From Aureimonas sp. ME7 (lineage in GTDB: Bacteria > Pseudomonadota > Alphaproteobacteria > Rhizobiales > Rhizobiaceae), in assembly GCF_903970965.1 (NCBI RefSeq), contig NZ_CAJCKW010000004.1, forward strand, positions 62,001-126,000: DNA of 64,000 nt. The letters run 5' to 3'. Below the pieces are notes generated by a model, which was not told where the DNA came from, did not search any database, and saw only the letters and a list, made by a program, of their open reading frames with translations. Below, piece by piece: positions 39,556-48,501 of the stretch; position 1 is the stretch's first letter, and each line of letters opens with the position of its first letter. The translations under genes and the position numbers were made by a program.

Positions 39556-39816
39556 CTATTGCAGCGAACGGACGGCGCGGAACTCGCCGAACTCCACGCG
39601 CTGGCGAAGCGTGTCGAGCATCTTGAGGACGTCCGCATCGCCGTGGCGGCGAACGAGTTCCGTCACCGCTGTCACCATCGCGGTCTCGGCGAGGATCTCC
39701 GTCTCGATGCCGTCCGAGATGCCGTCCGCCCAGGCCTCGCTATGATACTCGCTGGCGACTTGCTTCTTTTCGGCGACGATCAGCTCGTCGAGGTCGGAAC
39801 CGTGCAGATCGATCAT
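39556..39816 (-). CDS. Small conserved-looking hypothetical protein
   Basis: An 86-residue acidic protein starting MIDLHGSDLDELIVAEKK, with a largely helical middle (AWADGISDGIETEILAETAM) and ending FGEFRAVRSLQ. It has no signal peptide, membrane helix or known motif. The ATG at 39816 follows GGAG at 7-10 bases; the longer open frame upstream overlaps the next gene and is rejected. It lies between two exported-protein genes on the same strand. Unknown function. Confidence 0.6.
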   Translation of the reverse strand: MIDLHGSDLDELIVAEKKQVASEYHSEAWADGISDGIETEILAETAMVTAVTELVRRHGDADVLKMLDTLRQRVEFGEFRAVRSLQ

Positions 39817-39899
39817 ACCGGGAACTCCATTTTCCGCCTCGTGCAATGGCTGAACCACACGCGGCAGGCAACGACGATTTCCGCCGTCTGAACAAATCG

Positions 39900-40352
39900 T
39901 TAATTTCCGTACCTTGCGCCGATCTCTCGCGAAAGGTCGGCGCCTTCCTTGGCATATCTTTCCACCGCGACCGTCGCAGCCGGGGTACACTTTCGATAGG
40001 TGGACTCGAACGCGCGGTATCCCTGGTTGAAATGCGCCACGAGAACGCGCCGATCCGCCTCGCTCGGCGACTGCGCTTTCAGAATGGCGTCCATCTTCTC
40101 GCGCCACACGTCGGCATTCGCATCGCCGCAGATGCCACGCAGGAAATGCAACGAGCCGAGCACCGTCGCTAAGCGACCGAGCGGCTTCATGTACGGAGCG
40201 TTGGACGGCTTGGCCGTGCTCTCGGCGGGTGCCGGTTCGGCCGGCGCGGGCTTCTTGTCCTGAGCGCTGGAAGGCTGCATCGCCATCGATCCCAGCAGAA
40301 GACCGAGACCCAGGACGCGAACCAATTGAACCAAATTTTCCGCAGCGCTCAT
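39900..40352 (-). CDS. TIGR02301-family exported protein
   Basis: A 150-residue protein with an N-terminal hydrophobic signal (LVQLVRVLGLGLLLGSMAM, cleavage after SSA near 26), a Pro/Ala-rich linker, and a helical domain with YMKPLGRLATVLGSLHFLRGICGD, the hallmark of a family restricted to alphaproteobacteria. Two cysteines in the mature domain may pair. Function of the family is unknown. The ATG at 40352 is the start next to the signal; its ribosome site is weak. It is followed upstream by a NUDIX gene in the same direction, an order seen in relatives. Confidence 0.82.
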   Translation of the reverse strand: MSAAENLVQLVRVLGLGLLLGSMAMQPSSAQDKKPAPAEPAPAESTAKPSNAPYMKPLGRLATVLGSLHFLRGICGDANADVWREKMDAILKAQSPSEADRRVLVAHFNQGYRAFESTYRKCTPAATVAVERYAKEGADLSREIGARYGN

Positions 40353-40448
40353 GCGGCAGATTTGCAACTCGAATGGGGTGATTGCAAGACGCTCTTGACG
40401 CGCGGTCAAGAACTTGCCGCGTTAAGGTTAGCGCCCGAAAAGAACGGC

Positions 40449-40886
40449 TCAGCGCCCGGCCGACGGGGCGGTGGCGCCTGCCTCCTCGACGATGTCGGCG
40501 AGGCCCGGCGTCGTTCGCCCCTCCAACTCCATCGACCGGACCGCCTCCACCGGGACGAAGCGTGCCTCCTCCGCGTCGTCGGCGGCCTGGACGGTCTCCA
40601 CCGTCCCCTCGAAGCGCGCTCGGAATACGGCGATGACCGCATGGGCGTCATGCGCCGGGTCGATCGCTTCGTGCAGGCGCACGAATTCGACATGCGCCAA
40701 GGAGACGCCCGTTTCCTCGCCGAGCTCCCGGCGCGCGGCGTCCTCCAACCGCTCGCCGAACTCGACACGCCCGCCCGGCAGGCTCCATGCGCCCTTCCAC
40801 GGCGCATGGCCGCGCTTCACGAGGCACACCGCGCCCTCGCGCAGGAGGCAGACGGATACGCCGAGGAGAGGTCGTCTGACGGTCAT
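40449..40886 (-). CDS. NUDIX hydrolase, ADP-ribose pyrophosphatase-like
   Basis: A 145-residue enzyme that splits nucleoside diphosphate derivatives. The NUDIX box GRVEFGERLEDAARRELGEETG fits G-x5-E-x7-R-E-x2-E-E-x-G exactly. The opening LGVSVCLLREGAVCLVKRG and the WSLPGG before the box are typical of the small ADP-ribose or NADH-type group, but the substrate is not certain. ACGGGG precedes the ATG. It lies upstream of the TIGR02301 gene on the same strand. Confidence 0.88.
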   Translation of the reverse strand: MTVRRPLLGVSVCLLREGAVCLVKRGHAPWKGAWSLPGGRVEFGERLEDAARRELGEETGVSLAHVEFVRLHEAIDPAHDAHAVIAVFRARFEGTVETVQAADDAEEARFVPVEAVRSMELEGRTTPGLADIVEEAGATAPSAGR

Positions 40887-40957
40887 CCCCGTGGCATAGC
40901 GATCGCGCGCACCGCCGCCAAGTGTCGCCTCCGCGAGGGATGCGCTACATCCCCCTC

Positions 40958-41689
40958 ATGTGCGGACGCTTTTCCCTGACGGCCACGCCCGAAGCCGTGG
41001 CCGAAACCTTCTCGCTGGGCGCGCTCGACCCGTTCCCGCCGCGATACAACATCGCGCCGACGCAGCCCGTTCTCTACGTCGCGCCGGTCAAGCGGCGCGG
41101 TGCCGTGCGCCGGGAAGGGGCCTTGGCGCGCTGGGGTTTCATTCCCGCATGGGCGAGCGACCCGGCGCATCTGCCGCTGATGTTCAATGCGCGGGCTGAA
41201 AACGCAGGCGCGCGCAACTCGTTTCGAGCGGCGCTGCGCTATCGCCGCTGCCTCGTTCCGGCATCGGGCTTCTACGAATGGCGCCGCCGCGAGGGCGAGA
41301 AAGGGCAACCGTTCTTCATCCGGCCGGTGGATGGCGGGGTCGTCGCGTTCGCGGGGATCTTCGAAACCTTTCTCGCGCCGGACGGCAGCGAGATCGACAC
41401 GCTGGCTATCCTGACGGCGCCCGCCGAGCCTTTGCTTCGCCCGATCCACGAGCGCGCGCCCGTCGTGATCGGCGAGGAAGATTTCGAGCGCTGGCTCGAT
41501 GTAGAGAACCACGCGCCGGACGACGTCGCCGATCTTCTGCATGCCAGGTGGACGGATGGCTTCGCCGCGGTTCGGGTGTCCGATCTCGTGAATACGGTTG
41601 CCAACATGAGGCCGCAGGTTCAGGAACCGTTGGAGCCATCTTCGCCGCGCGGCGACGGCCCGTCGCCGAGCCAGCCGCGCCTTCTCTAG
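40958..41689 (+). CDS. HMCES/YedK-type SOS response-associated peptidase (SRAP)
   Basis: Binds single-stranded DNA and forms a covalent thiazolidine link with abasic sites, shielding them. Key residues are present: Cys2 in MCGRFSLT, Asn in FNARAENA, Glu in FYEWRR and His in IHERAP. Cys must be the residue after the removed Met, so the ATG at 40958 is the only functional start although the frame is open further upstream. The 243-residue length is normal. No SOS box was seen upstream. It is followed after 20 bp by an M42 peptidase. Confidence 0.93.
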   Translation: MCGRFSLTATPEAVAETFSLGALDPFPPRYNIAPTQPVLYVAPVKRRGAVRREGALARWGFIPAWASDPAHLPLMFNARAENAGARNSFRAALRYRRCLVPASGFYEWRRREGEKGQPFFIRPVDGGVVAFAGIFETFLAPDGSEIDTLAILTAPAEPLLRPIHERAPVVIGEEDFERWLDVENHAPDDVADLLHARWTDGFAAVRVSDLVNTVANMRPQVQEPLEPSSPRGDGPSPSQPRLL

Positions 41690-41709
41690 CCCCCGCCGAG
41701 CCCGTCGCC

Positions 41710-42747
41710 ATGAACATCGATCTCCTGAAGCGCCTTTGCGAAACCCCCGGCGTTCCCGGCCACGAACACCGCGTGCGCGATCTCATCGCGGCGGAAGCCG
41801 CCGATCTCTTCGACACGATCGAAACGGATGTGATGGGATCGCTGGTCTGCACGCGCAACGGAGAGGGCGACGATCCCGAGCGCGTGGTCCTCGCCTGCCA
41901 CATGGACGAGATCGGCTTCCTCGTGAGCCACGTCTCGGACAAGGGCTTCATCCACGTCTCACCGGTCGGCGGCTTCGATCCGCGCAACCTGTTTTCGCGT
42001 CGCGTGCTCGTGTGCACCGAGGGAGGCGACTACAAGGGGATCATGATGGCGGAGGGCAAGCCCATCCACATCTCCGCCCCCGAAGACCGCAAGAAGGTGC
42101 CGGAGCCGACGGACTTCTTCGTCGATATCGGCCTCGGGTCCGCCGCGAAGGACAAGGTGCGTGTCGGCGACTTCGTGGTGATGGACGAGCCGCTGGTCGA
42201 GATGGGCGAGCGCATCGTCTCCAAGGCTCTGGACAACCGCATCGCCTGCTGGCTCGGGCTCGAGGTCGCTCGCAAGCTCGCGTCGGACGGCGCGAAGCAC
42301 AAGTGCCGGCTCACCGTCGCCTTCACGGTTCAGGAGGAGGTCGGCCTTCGCGGGGCCCGCACGGTCGCCGCCGATCTGCGCCCCCATATCGGGATCGGCA
42401 TCGACACGACGCTCGCCTGCGACACGCCGGGCGTGCCCGAACGCGACAAGACCACCGAACTCGGCAAGGGCTTCGGGCTGCATCTGAAGGACAATTCCTT
42501 CATCGCCGATCTGCGGCTGACGCGCGAGTTCGAGGACATCGCCCGGGCGAACGACATTCCCTGGCAGCGCACGATCCTGGCCGGCGGCGGCATGGACGGG
42601 GCGGCGCTGCAGCAGGCGGCCTCGGGCGCGCGCGCCATCGGCATCGTGGTCGGCACGCGCTACATCCACACCGTCTGCGAGATGATCGACCGGCGCGATC
42701 TCCTTGCCGCGCGGGACGTGCTGGCGGCCTTCGTCGCCACCCGCTGA
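41710..42747 (+). CDS. M42-family metallopeptidase (glutamyl aminopeptidase/endoglucanase-like)
   Basis: A 345-residue di-zinc aminopeptidase of the M42 family, which forms large tetrahedral assemblies. The metal and catalytic residues are visible: His in ACHMDEIGF, Asp in KALDNRIACW, Glu-Glu in VQEEVGLRGA, Asp in GIDTTLACD, and His in TRYIHTVCEM. An insertion in the substrate domain (GGDYKGIMMAEGKPIHI) is usual. It is 20 bp after the SRAP gene and 13 bp before the LysE-type exporter, so the three may be cotranscribed. Substrate unknown. Confidence 0.9.
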   Translation: MNIDLLKRLCETPGVPGHEHRVRDLIAAEAADLFDTIETDVMGSLVCTRNGEGDDPERVVLACHMDEIGFLVSHVSDKGFIHVSPVGGFDPRNLFSRRVLVCTEGGDYKGIMMAEGKPIHISAPEDRKKVPEPTDFFVDIGLGSAAKDKVRVGDFVVMDEPLVEMGERIVSKALDNRIACWLGLEVARKLASDGAKHKCRLTVAFTVQEEVGLRGARTVAADLRPHIGIGIDTTLACDTPGVPERDKTTELGKGFGLHLKDNSFIADLRLTREFEDIARANDIPWQRTILAGGGMDGAALQQAASGARAIGIVVGTRYIHTVCEMIDRRDLLAARDVLAAFVATR

Positions 42748-42760
42748 GGGTTCACGAGCC

Positions 42761-43372
42761 ATGCTCTTCGAACCGGCGCTTCGCGGCTTTGCCACGGGCG
42801 GCGCGCTGATCGTCGCGATCGGCGCGCAGAACGCCTTCATTCTCGAACGGGGATTGGCGCGAAGTCACGTCTTCACCCTTTGCCTGATCTGCGCGCTGTC
42901 CGACGCCGTGCTGATCGCGGCCGGCGTCGCGGGGCTCGGACGGCTGATCGCAGCCCACCCGTCGCTCCTTTGGTACGTGACGCTCGGCGGCGCGCTTTTT
43001 CTGGCCGCCTATGCGCTGATCGCCGCGCGCCGTGCGCTGGCGCCGTCCGCAATGTCGGTCCGGGGCGGGCGGGAAATGACATTGCGGGCGGCGGCTGGCA
43101 CCTGCCTCGCCCTGACCTTCCTCAACCCGCATGTCTATCTGGATACCGTGATCCTGCTCGGCAGCCTGTCGGCGCGCTATGGCGAAGCGGGGGCCCGCAT
43201 CGCCTATGCAGCCGGCGCGATGACGGCTTCGTTCGCCTGGTTCTTTGCCCTTGGCTACGGCGCCCGCCTTCTGGCGCCGCTCTTCGCGCGACCGTCGGCC
43301 TGGCGCGTTCTGGACGCGGTGATCGCGTCCATCATGTCGCTTCTCGCCTTTGGCCTCGTTCGAAGCCTTTAG
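42761..43372 (+). CDS. LysE/ArgO-type amino acid exporter
   Basis: A 203-residue membrane protein with six predicted helices. The opening FATGGALIVAIGAQNAFILERGLARSH is the signature of the LysE/ArgO branch that exports lysine or arginine, and FLNPHVYLDTVILLG is its second conserved block. It begins 13 bp after the M42 peptidase stop. The pairing suggests it could relieve excess amino acids from peptide breakdown, which is inference only. No LysG/ArgP-type regulator is adjacent. Confidence 0.88.
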   Translation: MLFEPALRGFATGGALIVAIGAQNAFILERGLARSHVFTLCLICALSDAVLIAAGVAGLGRLIAAHPSLLWYVTLGGALFLAAYALIAARRALAPSAMSVRGGREMTLRAAAGTCLALTFLNPHVYLDTVILLGSLSARYGEAGARIAYAAGAMTASFAWFFALGYGARLLAPLFARPSAWRVLDAVIASIMSLLAFGLVRSL

Positions 43373-43384
43373 GCCTTCGTCGGC

Positions 43385-43567
43385 TCAGTCGTGGGCGTTG
43401 TGGTTGGCCGTGTGCAGCTTGCGGCTGATCTGCAGCGCCTGTTCCTTGCGGCGGGCGGCGCTGGCAGCCAGAACGGCGGCGATGCCGATATCGCCGTAAT
43501 TCTTGAGAAACTCTTGATCGCGCTCGCGCTCACGTCGCGACTGGAAGTTGAACTGCTGCTGGGTCAT
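43385..43567 (-). CDS. Small basic hypothetical protein
   Basis: A 60-residue frame beginning MTQQQFNFQSRRERERDQEFLKN, highly charged at first with an Ala-rich middle (IAAVLAASAARR) and ending in His/Asn. No signal peptide and no recognised motif. The ribosome site is weak, and a longer in-frame start at 43651 exists. It converges on the LysE gene and is divergent from cysS. Coding potential is judged from composition and position only. Confidence 0.45.
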   Translation of the reverse strand: MTQQQFNFQSRRERERDQEFLKNYGDIGIAAVLAASAARRKEQALQISRKLHTANHNAHD

Positions 43568-43864
43568 TCCGAATGCCTGTCGGGTTTTGCGTGGAGCGGC
43601 GAATTGAGCGTCGGATTGCGACGGTTTGGCGGCGCGAATCAGGAAAATCAAGGAATCTATACTTAACGAAACGTTGCGACCGGGACATGTGGCGTGAACG
43701 CATCATTGTGCGATGCGGTACAAAATGCTCTTCAAGGACTTATACTTCCCACTCGCCTACACGCCGTCGTGAAGGACGGTGCGATCCTGCCTCGGTTTGA
43801 ACCGAGCGTGCTTTGGCTGTAGCTCTGCCTTGCCGCCTCGGCGGCGACGTTTCGAGGGCCTACG

Positions 43865-45298
43865 ATGAATCACCGCGCCATTCCGCTGCTGCTCACCAAC
43901 ACGCTGACCCGCACCCGGGAGGAGTTTCGTCCGCTGGACTGGCGCTCCGACACCGTGCCGGAAGACGAGCGCCGGGTGCGGATGTATGTGTGCGGACCGA
44001 CGGTCTACGACTTCGCCCATATCGGCAACGCCCGGCCGGTGATCGTCTTCGACGTCCTGTCCCGTCTCCTGCGTCATCTCTACGGGGCCGAGAGGGTCGT
44101 CTATGTCCGCAACATCACGGACGTCGACGACAAGATCAACGCACGCGCGGCAAGGGACTATCCCGATCTTCCCTTGAACGAGGCGATCGCGCGCGTCACC
44201 GAAAAGACCGCCGCGCAGTTCCATAAGGACGTGGCGGCGCTCGGATGCCTGCCGCCCGACGTGGAGCCGCGCGCCACCGCCTTCGTTTCTCCGCGCGCCG
44301 ACGGCTTGCCCGACATGGTGTCGATGATCGAGACGCTGATCGCGAAGAACCATGCCTATGTCGCGGGCGGCGAGGTTCTGTTCGATGTGTCGTCGATGCC
44401 GGGCTACGGGGCGCTGTCGCATCGCAAGCTCGAGGACCAGCAGGCCGGCGCGCGTGTCGCGGTCGAGGCGTACAAGCGCAACCCGGCCGACTTCGTCCTT
44501 TGGAAGCTGTCGAGCGAGGGCGAGCCCGGCTGGGACAGCCCGTGGGGTCGTGGGCGTCCGGGCTGGCATATCGAATGCTCGGTGATGAGCGCGGCCTATC
44601 TCGGCCAGACCTTCGATATCCATGGCGGCGGTCTCGACCTGATCTTCCCGCACCACGAGAACGAGATCGCCCAGTCCTGCTGCGCGCACGGCACCGAGCG
44701 CATGGCTGAAGTCTGGCTGCACAACGGCTTCGTCCAGGTGGACGGGCGCAAGATGTCGAAGTCGGAAGGCAACTTCGTCACGATCGCAGATGTCCTGGAA
44801 AGCGAGACGATCGGCGGCCGGCGTTGGCCGGGCGAGGCGGTGCGCCTCCTGATGCTGAAGACTCACTACCGCGAGCCGATCGACTTCACGGCGGCCAAGC
44901 TCGAGGACGCGGTGCGCGAGCTGTCGAAGTGGGAGCGCCTGGCGCGCGCCGAAGGAACGATCGCAAGTGACACGGTCGACGACGAGTTCCTGCGCTTCGT
45001 CTGCGACGACCTTTCCCTTGCCAACGCGATCGCCCGCGTTCATGCGCTGTTCGACGACGGCCGAGCGGGGCATGCGCTCGCCTGCCTGAAGCTTCTCGGC
45101 ATCGAGCCGGTGCGCGAGCAGGCTCTGGCGCCGGACGCGGCTGCGCGGATCGCCGAGCGGTTGGAGCTTTTGCGGGCCAAGGACTTCGCGGCGGCCGACC
45201 GCATCCGAGAAGAGCTCGCGGCGCAAGGCATTCTTCTGAAAGACGGAAAGGACCCGGCCACGGGCGAGCGCGTCACGACCTGGGAGATCCGGCGTTGA
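43865..45298 (+). CDS. cysS: Cysteinyl-tRNA synthetase
   Basis: Charges tRNA-Cys. The 477-residue class I enzyme has the zinc ligand Cys43 in [10 protein letters not shown], the HIGH-type HIGN (52-55), the zinc and ATP-site block WHIECS...[19 protein letters not shown], and KMSKSEGNF. The C-terminal helical anticodon domain is complete. Its TGA overlaps the TTG start of the next gene (TTGA), so pip is translationally coupled. Confidence 0.97.
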   Translation: MNHRAIPLLLTNTLTRTREEFRPLDWRSDTVPEDERRVRMYVCGPTVYDFAHIGNARPVIVFDVLSRLLRHLYGAERVVYVRNITDVDDKINARAARDYPDLPLNEAIARVTEKTAAQFHKDVAALGCLPPDVEPRATAFVSPRADGLPDMVSMIETLIAKNHAYVAGGEVLFDVSSMPGYGALSHRKLEDQQAGARVAVEAYKRNPADFVLWKLSSEGEPGWDSPWGRGRPGWHIECSVMSAAYLGQTFDIHGGGLDLIFPHHENEIAQSCCAHGTERMAEVWLHNGFVQVDGRKMSKSEGNFVTIADVLESETIGGRRWPGEAVRLLMLKTHYREPIDFTAAKLEDAVRELSKWERLARAEGTIASDTVDDEFLRFVCDDLSLANAIARVHALFDDGRAGHALACLKLLGIEPVREQALAPDAAARIAERLELLRAKDFAAADRIREELAAQGILLKDGKDPATGERVTTWEIRR

Positions 45299-46257
45299 GC
45301 CAGACGCGACGTCAGGCCTATCCGGCGATCCAGCCCTACCGGACCGGCCATCTCGATGTCGGCGACGGGCACGTCCTCTACTACGAGCTTTGCGGCGCGC
45401 CGGAGGGCAAGCCGGTCGTCTTCCTTCACGGGGGGCCGGGCAGCGGCTGCAGCCAGGCGCATCGGCGCCTGTTCGATCCGGCGCGCTACAACGTGCTCCT
45501 GTTCGATCAGCGCGGCTGCGGCCGGTCCTCGCCGCTCGGCGAGTTGCGAGCCAACACGACGCCCGATCTCGTTGAGGATATCGAGCGGCTCCGGCTCCAG
45601 GTCGGCTTCGAGCGGTTCATGCTGTTTGGCGGCTCCTGGGGCTCGACGCTGGCGCTCGCCTATGCGCAGGCGCATCCCGCGCGCGTCACCGAGATGGTGC
45701 TGCGCGGCATCTTCACCGGCCGGCGAAGCGAGCTCGACTGGTATTACCGGGAGGGCGCCGGCCGCCTGTTTCCCGACGAATGGGAGCGCTTCCTCGCCCC
45801 GCTTTCCGATGCCGAGCGCGCCGATCCCATCGCCTCCTATCGCGCCCTGCTCCTGGACGAGGACCGCAACGTGCGGGCGCGCGCGGCGCGCGCCTGGACC
45901 GACTGGGAGGCGCGAACCGTCTCCATGCGCGCGATCCACGACGTCGCGGGCGGGTTCGGTGCCAGCGATCACGCCATCGCCTTCGCCCGCATCGAGAACC
46001 ACTACTTCGTCCACGACCTTTGGATGGAGGAGGGGCAGCTGATCGCCAACGCCGACCGATTGGCCGGTATTCCCGGCATCATCGTCCAGGGGCGCTACGA
46101 CGTGGTCACGCCGCCCGTCACGGCTTGGGAACTCCACAAGGCCTGGTCGAATTCCGAGTTGCAGATCGTCGAGGACGCCGGGCACGCCTTTTCGGAACCC
46201 GGCACCCTCGATCGCCTGATCCGCGCGACCGATCGTTTCGCGGGCGGGCCAAGCTGA
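45295..46257 (+). CDS. pip: Proline iminopeptidase
   Basis: An alpha/beta-hydrolase (S33) that removes N-terminal proline from peptides. The 320-residue protein has [18 protein letters not shown] (oxyanion region), the nucleophile Ser in [10 protein letters not shown], the catalytic Asp in QGRYDVVTP, and His in [10 protein letters not shown]. The start is TTG at 45295, overlapping the cysS stop (TTGA), with GGGAG upstream. The cysS-pip link may only reflect operon economy. Confidence 0.93.
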   Translation: MSQTRRQAYPAIQPYRTGHLDVGDGHVLYYELCGAPEGKPVVFLHGGPGSGCSQAHRRLFDPARYNVLLFDQRGCGRSSPLGELRANTTPDLVEDIERLRLQVGFERFMLFGGSWGSTLALAYAQAHPARVTEMVLRGIFTGRRSELDWYYREGAGRLFPDEWERFLAPLSDAERADPIASYRALLLDEDRNVRARAARAWTDWEARTVSMRAIHDVAGGFGASDHAIAFARIENHYFVHDLWMEEGQLIANADRLAGIPGIIVQGRYDVVTPPVTAWELHKAWSNSELQIVEDAGHAFSEPGTLDRLIRATDRFAGGPS

Positions 46258-46288
46258 GGGCCTGACAGCACCGGAAGGGGTAACGTCC

Positions 46289-46786
46289 ATGACGCTGAAC
46301 CATCGTTCGATCCGCACCGGCGGCTGCCAATGCGGCGCCGTCCGCTTCCGCATCGAGGGCAAGCTCGGCCGGGCTTCGGTCTGCCATTGCCGGATGTGCC
46401 AGAAGGCGTTCGGCGCCTTCTACGCGCCGCTGGTGCAGGTCGGGTCCGCGGCGCTCGTCTGGACGAAGCGCGAGCCGGCGCGTTTCCGCTCGTCCACCCA
46501 AGCCCTGCGCGGCTTCTGCGACGCTTGCGGAACCCCGCTCACCTACGAGGCGGCCGACGGCGTCGCGCTGGCTATCGGTGCCTTCGATGACCCGTCCGGC
46601 ATCGAGCCGGAAATCCAGTTCGGGGTCGAGAACAAGCTTCCGTTCGTGGACGGTATCGGCCATCTGCCCGCGCGGACCACGCAGGACGACGTCGCCGACG
46701 CGCCTTATCTCGCCGACGTCGTTTCGCTCCAGCATCCCGATCGCGACATGTCGGGAGACGCGCCGGGCGAGTCCCGCCGGATCTGA
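46289..46786 (+). CDS. GFA/CENP-V family zinc protein
   Basis: A 165-residue protein of the glutathione-dependent formaldehyde-activating-like family. All zinc-binding cysteine groups are present: GGCQCGAVRF, CHCRMCQKAFGAF and FCDACGTPLTYE. Most members have no proven activity, so a formaldehyde role is not claimed. GGAAGGGG precedes the ATG. It follows pip by 31 bp in the same direction. Confidence 0.87.
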   Translation: MTLNHRSIRTGGCQCGAVRFRIEGKLGRASVCHCRMCQKAFGAFYAPLVQVGSAALVWTKREPARFRSSTQALRGFCDACGTPLTYEAADGVALAIGAFDDPSGIEPEIQFGVENKLPFVDGIGHLPARTTQDDVADAPYLADVVSLQHPDRDMSGDAPGESRRI

Positions 46787-46903
46787 GCGCGAAGCGCACG
46801 ACCCATCACGAATTCGAATAAGTCGCATCAGAGAAACTTTGGTGCGCTGACGATGAGCAGTCGGTACAAGCGTGGCGTCGTCCTGTCGCCCTGCGAGCAT
46901 GCC

Positions 46904-47824
46904 ATGTCGGACCCATCTCCCGAACCTGCCAGGGGCTACGCCTACGGCGTCGTCGCCTACCTGATCTGGGGTCTGGTCCTGCCGATCTACATGAAGCTCC
47001 TGGCGCATGTTCCCGCGCTGGAGGTCATGGGCCAGCGCGTTCTCTGGTCGTGGGTGCTGACGCTCGGCATCCTCGTCGTTTCGGGCAAGCTGTCCGGCCT
47101 GCGTCCCGCGCTGACGCCGCGAGTGCTGGCGATCCTGGCGGTCACCGCCTGCCTGATCGCCGTGAACTGGGGGGTCTACGTCCTTGCCATCGCGACAGGG
47201 CACGGGCTCGATGCGGCGCTCGGCTACTACATCAACCCGCTGGTCAATGTCCTTCTGGCGGCCGTCTTCCTCGGCGAGCGTTTGAACCGTTTGCAAAGCG
47301 CGGCGGTCGCCATCGCGGCAGCTGGCGTACTGATCCTGACGATCGAAAACGGTGGGCTCCCGTGGGTGTCGCTCGCCCTTGCGTTGTCGTTTTCCGCCTA
47401 CGGGCTCCTGCGCAAGACCGTGCCGATCGCGGCGACAGAAGGCTTTTTCGTCGAGGTGACGCTCCTCCTCCTACCCGCCCTCCTGATCTCGATCTGGCTG
47501 GTGCGCGGCGGCACGGGCCATTTCGGCACGGGCGCCTTCGAAACCTGGCTTCTGGTCGGAACCGGCGTCATCACGGCGGTGCCGATGATCCTGTTCTCGC
47601 TCGCCGCGCGCCTCCTGCGCTACACGACGGTCGGCCTCCTGCAATACATCGCGCCGACGCTGATCGCGCTGACCTCGATCTTCCTGTTCGGGGAGCCCTT
47701 CGGCTTGTGGCAGGGGGTCGCCTTCGCCTGCATCTGGGGCGCACTGGCGCTTTACAGCTGGTCCATCCTGCGGGTCCGTCGCGCTCAGGCGAGGCTCCGG
47801 CCGGCGGCGGAAGCGGTCGGCTGA
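46904..47824 (+). CDS. rarD: RarD-type EamA transporter
   Basis: A 306-residue DMT-superfamily membrane protein with about ten hydrophobic helices. The N-terminal GYAYGVVAYLIWGLVLPIYMKLL and the segment VMGQRVLWSWVL are hallmarks of the RarD branch, as are LGYYINPLVNVLLAAVFLGERL and LLQYIAPTLIALTSIFLFGEPF. The substrate is unknown; chloramphenicol resistance is only a historical label. The ATG at 46904 is preferred over 46853 because the longer start adds a Cys/Lys-rich leader absent in the family. Confidence 0.88.
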   Translation: MSDPSPEPARGYAYGVVAYLIWGLVLPIYMKLLAHVPALEVMGQRVLWSWVLTLGILVVSGKLSGLRPALTPRVLAILAVTACLIAVNWGVYVLAIATGHGLDAALGYYINPLVNVLLAAVFLGERLNRLQSAAVAIAAAGVLILTIENGGLPWVSLALALSFSAYGLLRKTVPIAATEGFFVEVTLLLLPALLISIWLVRGGTGHFGTGAFETWLLVGTGVITAVPMILFSLAARLLRYTTVGLLQYIAPTLIALTSIFLFGEPFGLWQGVAFACIWGALALYSWSILRVRRAQARLRPAAEAVG

Positions 47825-47837
47825 AGCCCGGAGCGGC

Positions 47838-48443
47838 TCAGAGCCGCTCGATCACTTCGGGCACACCTTCCTTCGCGCGGTGCGGCGCCGCGGCTTCCAG
47901 TGCCGGCAGAAGATCCAAGATCCGGTCCACCACGATGGGGCGTACCTGGTGCGCCGTGTGGATGAAGCCCGCGTCCCGCATATGGTCGAGAAGGTTCGAG
48001 AACGGGTCCCAGAAGCCGCCGATATTGGCGATGGCGATGGGCTTGGCGTGTCGCCCGAGCTGGCTCCACGTCATGATCTCGACGAGTTCCTCCAGCGTCC
48101 CGATGCCGCCGGGCAGGGCGACGAATGCGTCCGCCCGTTCGAACATCTTGTGCTTGCGCTCGTGCATGTCCTCGGTGATCACCAGCTCGTCGAGGCGCTT
48201 CAGCTCGCTCTCGGTCGCCTCCATATCGATCAGGAAGCGGGGAATGATCCCGGTGACCTGGCCGCCGGCGGCGATCACCGCGTCCGAGACCGCGCCCATG
48301 ATACCTCGCGTGCCCCCGCCGTAGACGAGCTGCATTCCCGCCTCGCCCATAGCGCGGCCAAGCGCCTGGGCGGCTTCCATGTGGATGGGATCGCGGCCCG
48401 GGGAGGAGCCGCAGTAAACGCAGAGGGATCGAATCGAAGTCAT
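47838..48443 (-). CDS. LOG-family nucleotide 5'-monophosphate phosphoribohydrolase
   Basis: A 201-residue protein of the LOG (Lonely guy) family, which splits cytokinin ribotides or purine monophosphates to base and ribose 5-phosphate. The motifs GGGTRGIMGAVSDAV and PGGIGTLEELVEIMTW (PGG-x-GT-x2-E) are intact. A hairpin (GAGCGGCT / AGCCGCTC) spans its stop codon. It follows bioN by 58 bp on the minus strand and may be read through from the bio operon. The physiological substrate in bacteria is uncertain. Confidence 0.9.
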   Translation of the reverse strand: MTSIRSLCVYCGSSPGRDPIHMEAAQALGRAMGEAGMQLVYGGGTRGIMGAVSDAVIAAGGQVTGIIPRFLIDMEATESELKRLDELVITEDMHERKHKMFERADAFVALPGGIGTLEELVEIMTWSQLGRHAKPIAIANIGGFWDPFSNLLDHMRDAGFIHTAHQVRPIVVDRILDLLPALEAAAPHRAKEGVPEVIERL

Positions 48444-48501
48444 GGCGGAAAGGGTCTTCCGATCGGGTTTGGGGGTCAAGGGGAGGGGATGTCGCTGGCG
48501 G

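Noticed and set aside
40887-40957. SOS box upstream of the HMCES gene
   Set aside because: No GTTC-N7-GTTC or GAAC-N7-GAAC repeat was found in the upstream bases.
43757-45226. 489-codon open frame antisense to cysS
   Set aside because: Shadow frame; cysS carries all synthetase motifs on the other strand.
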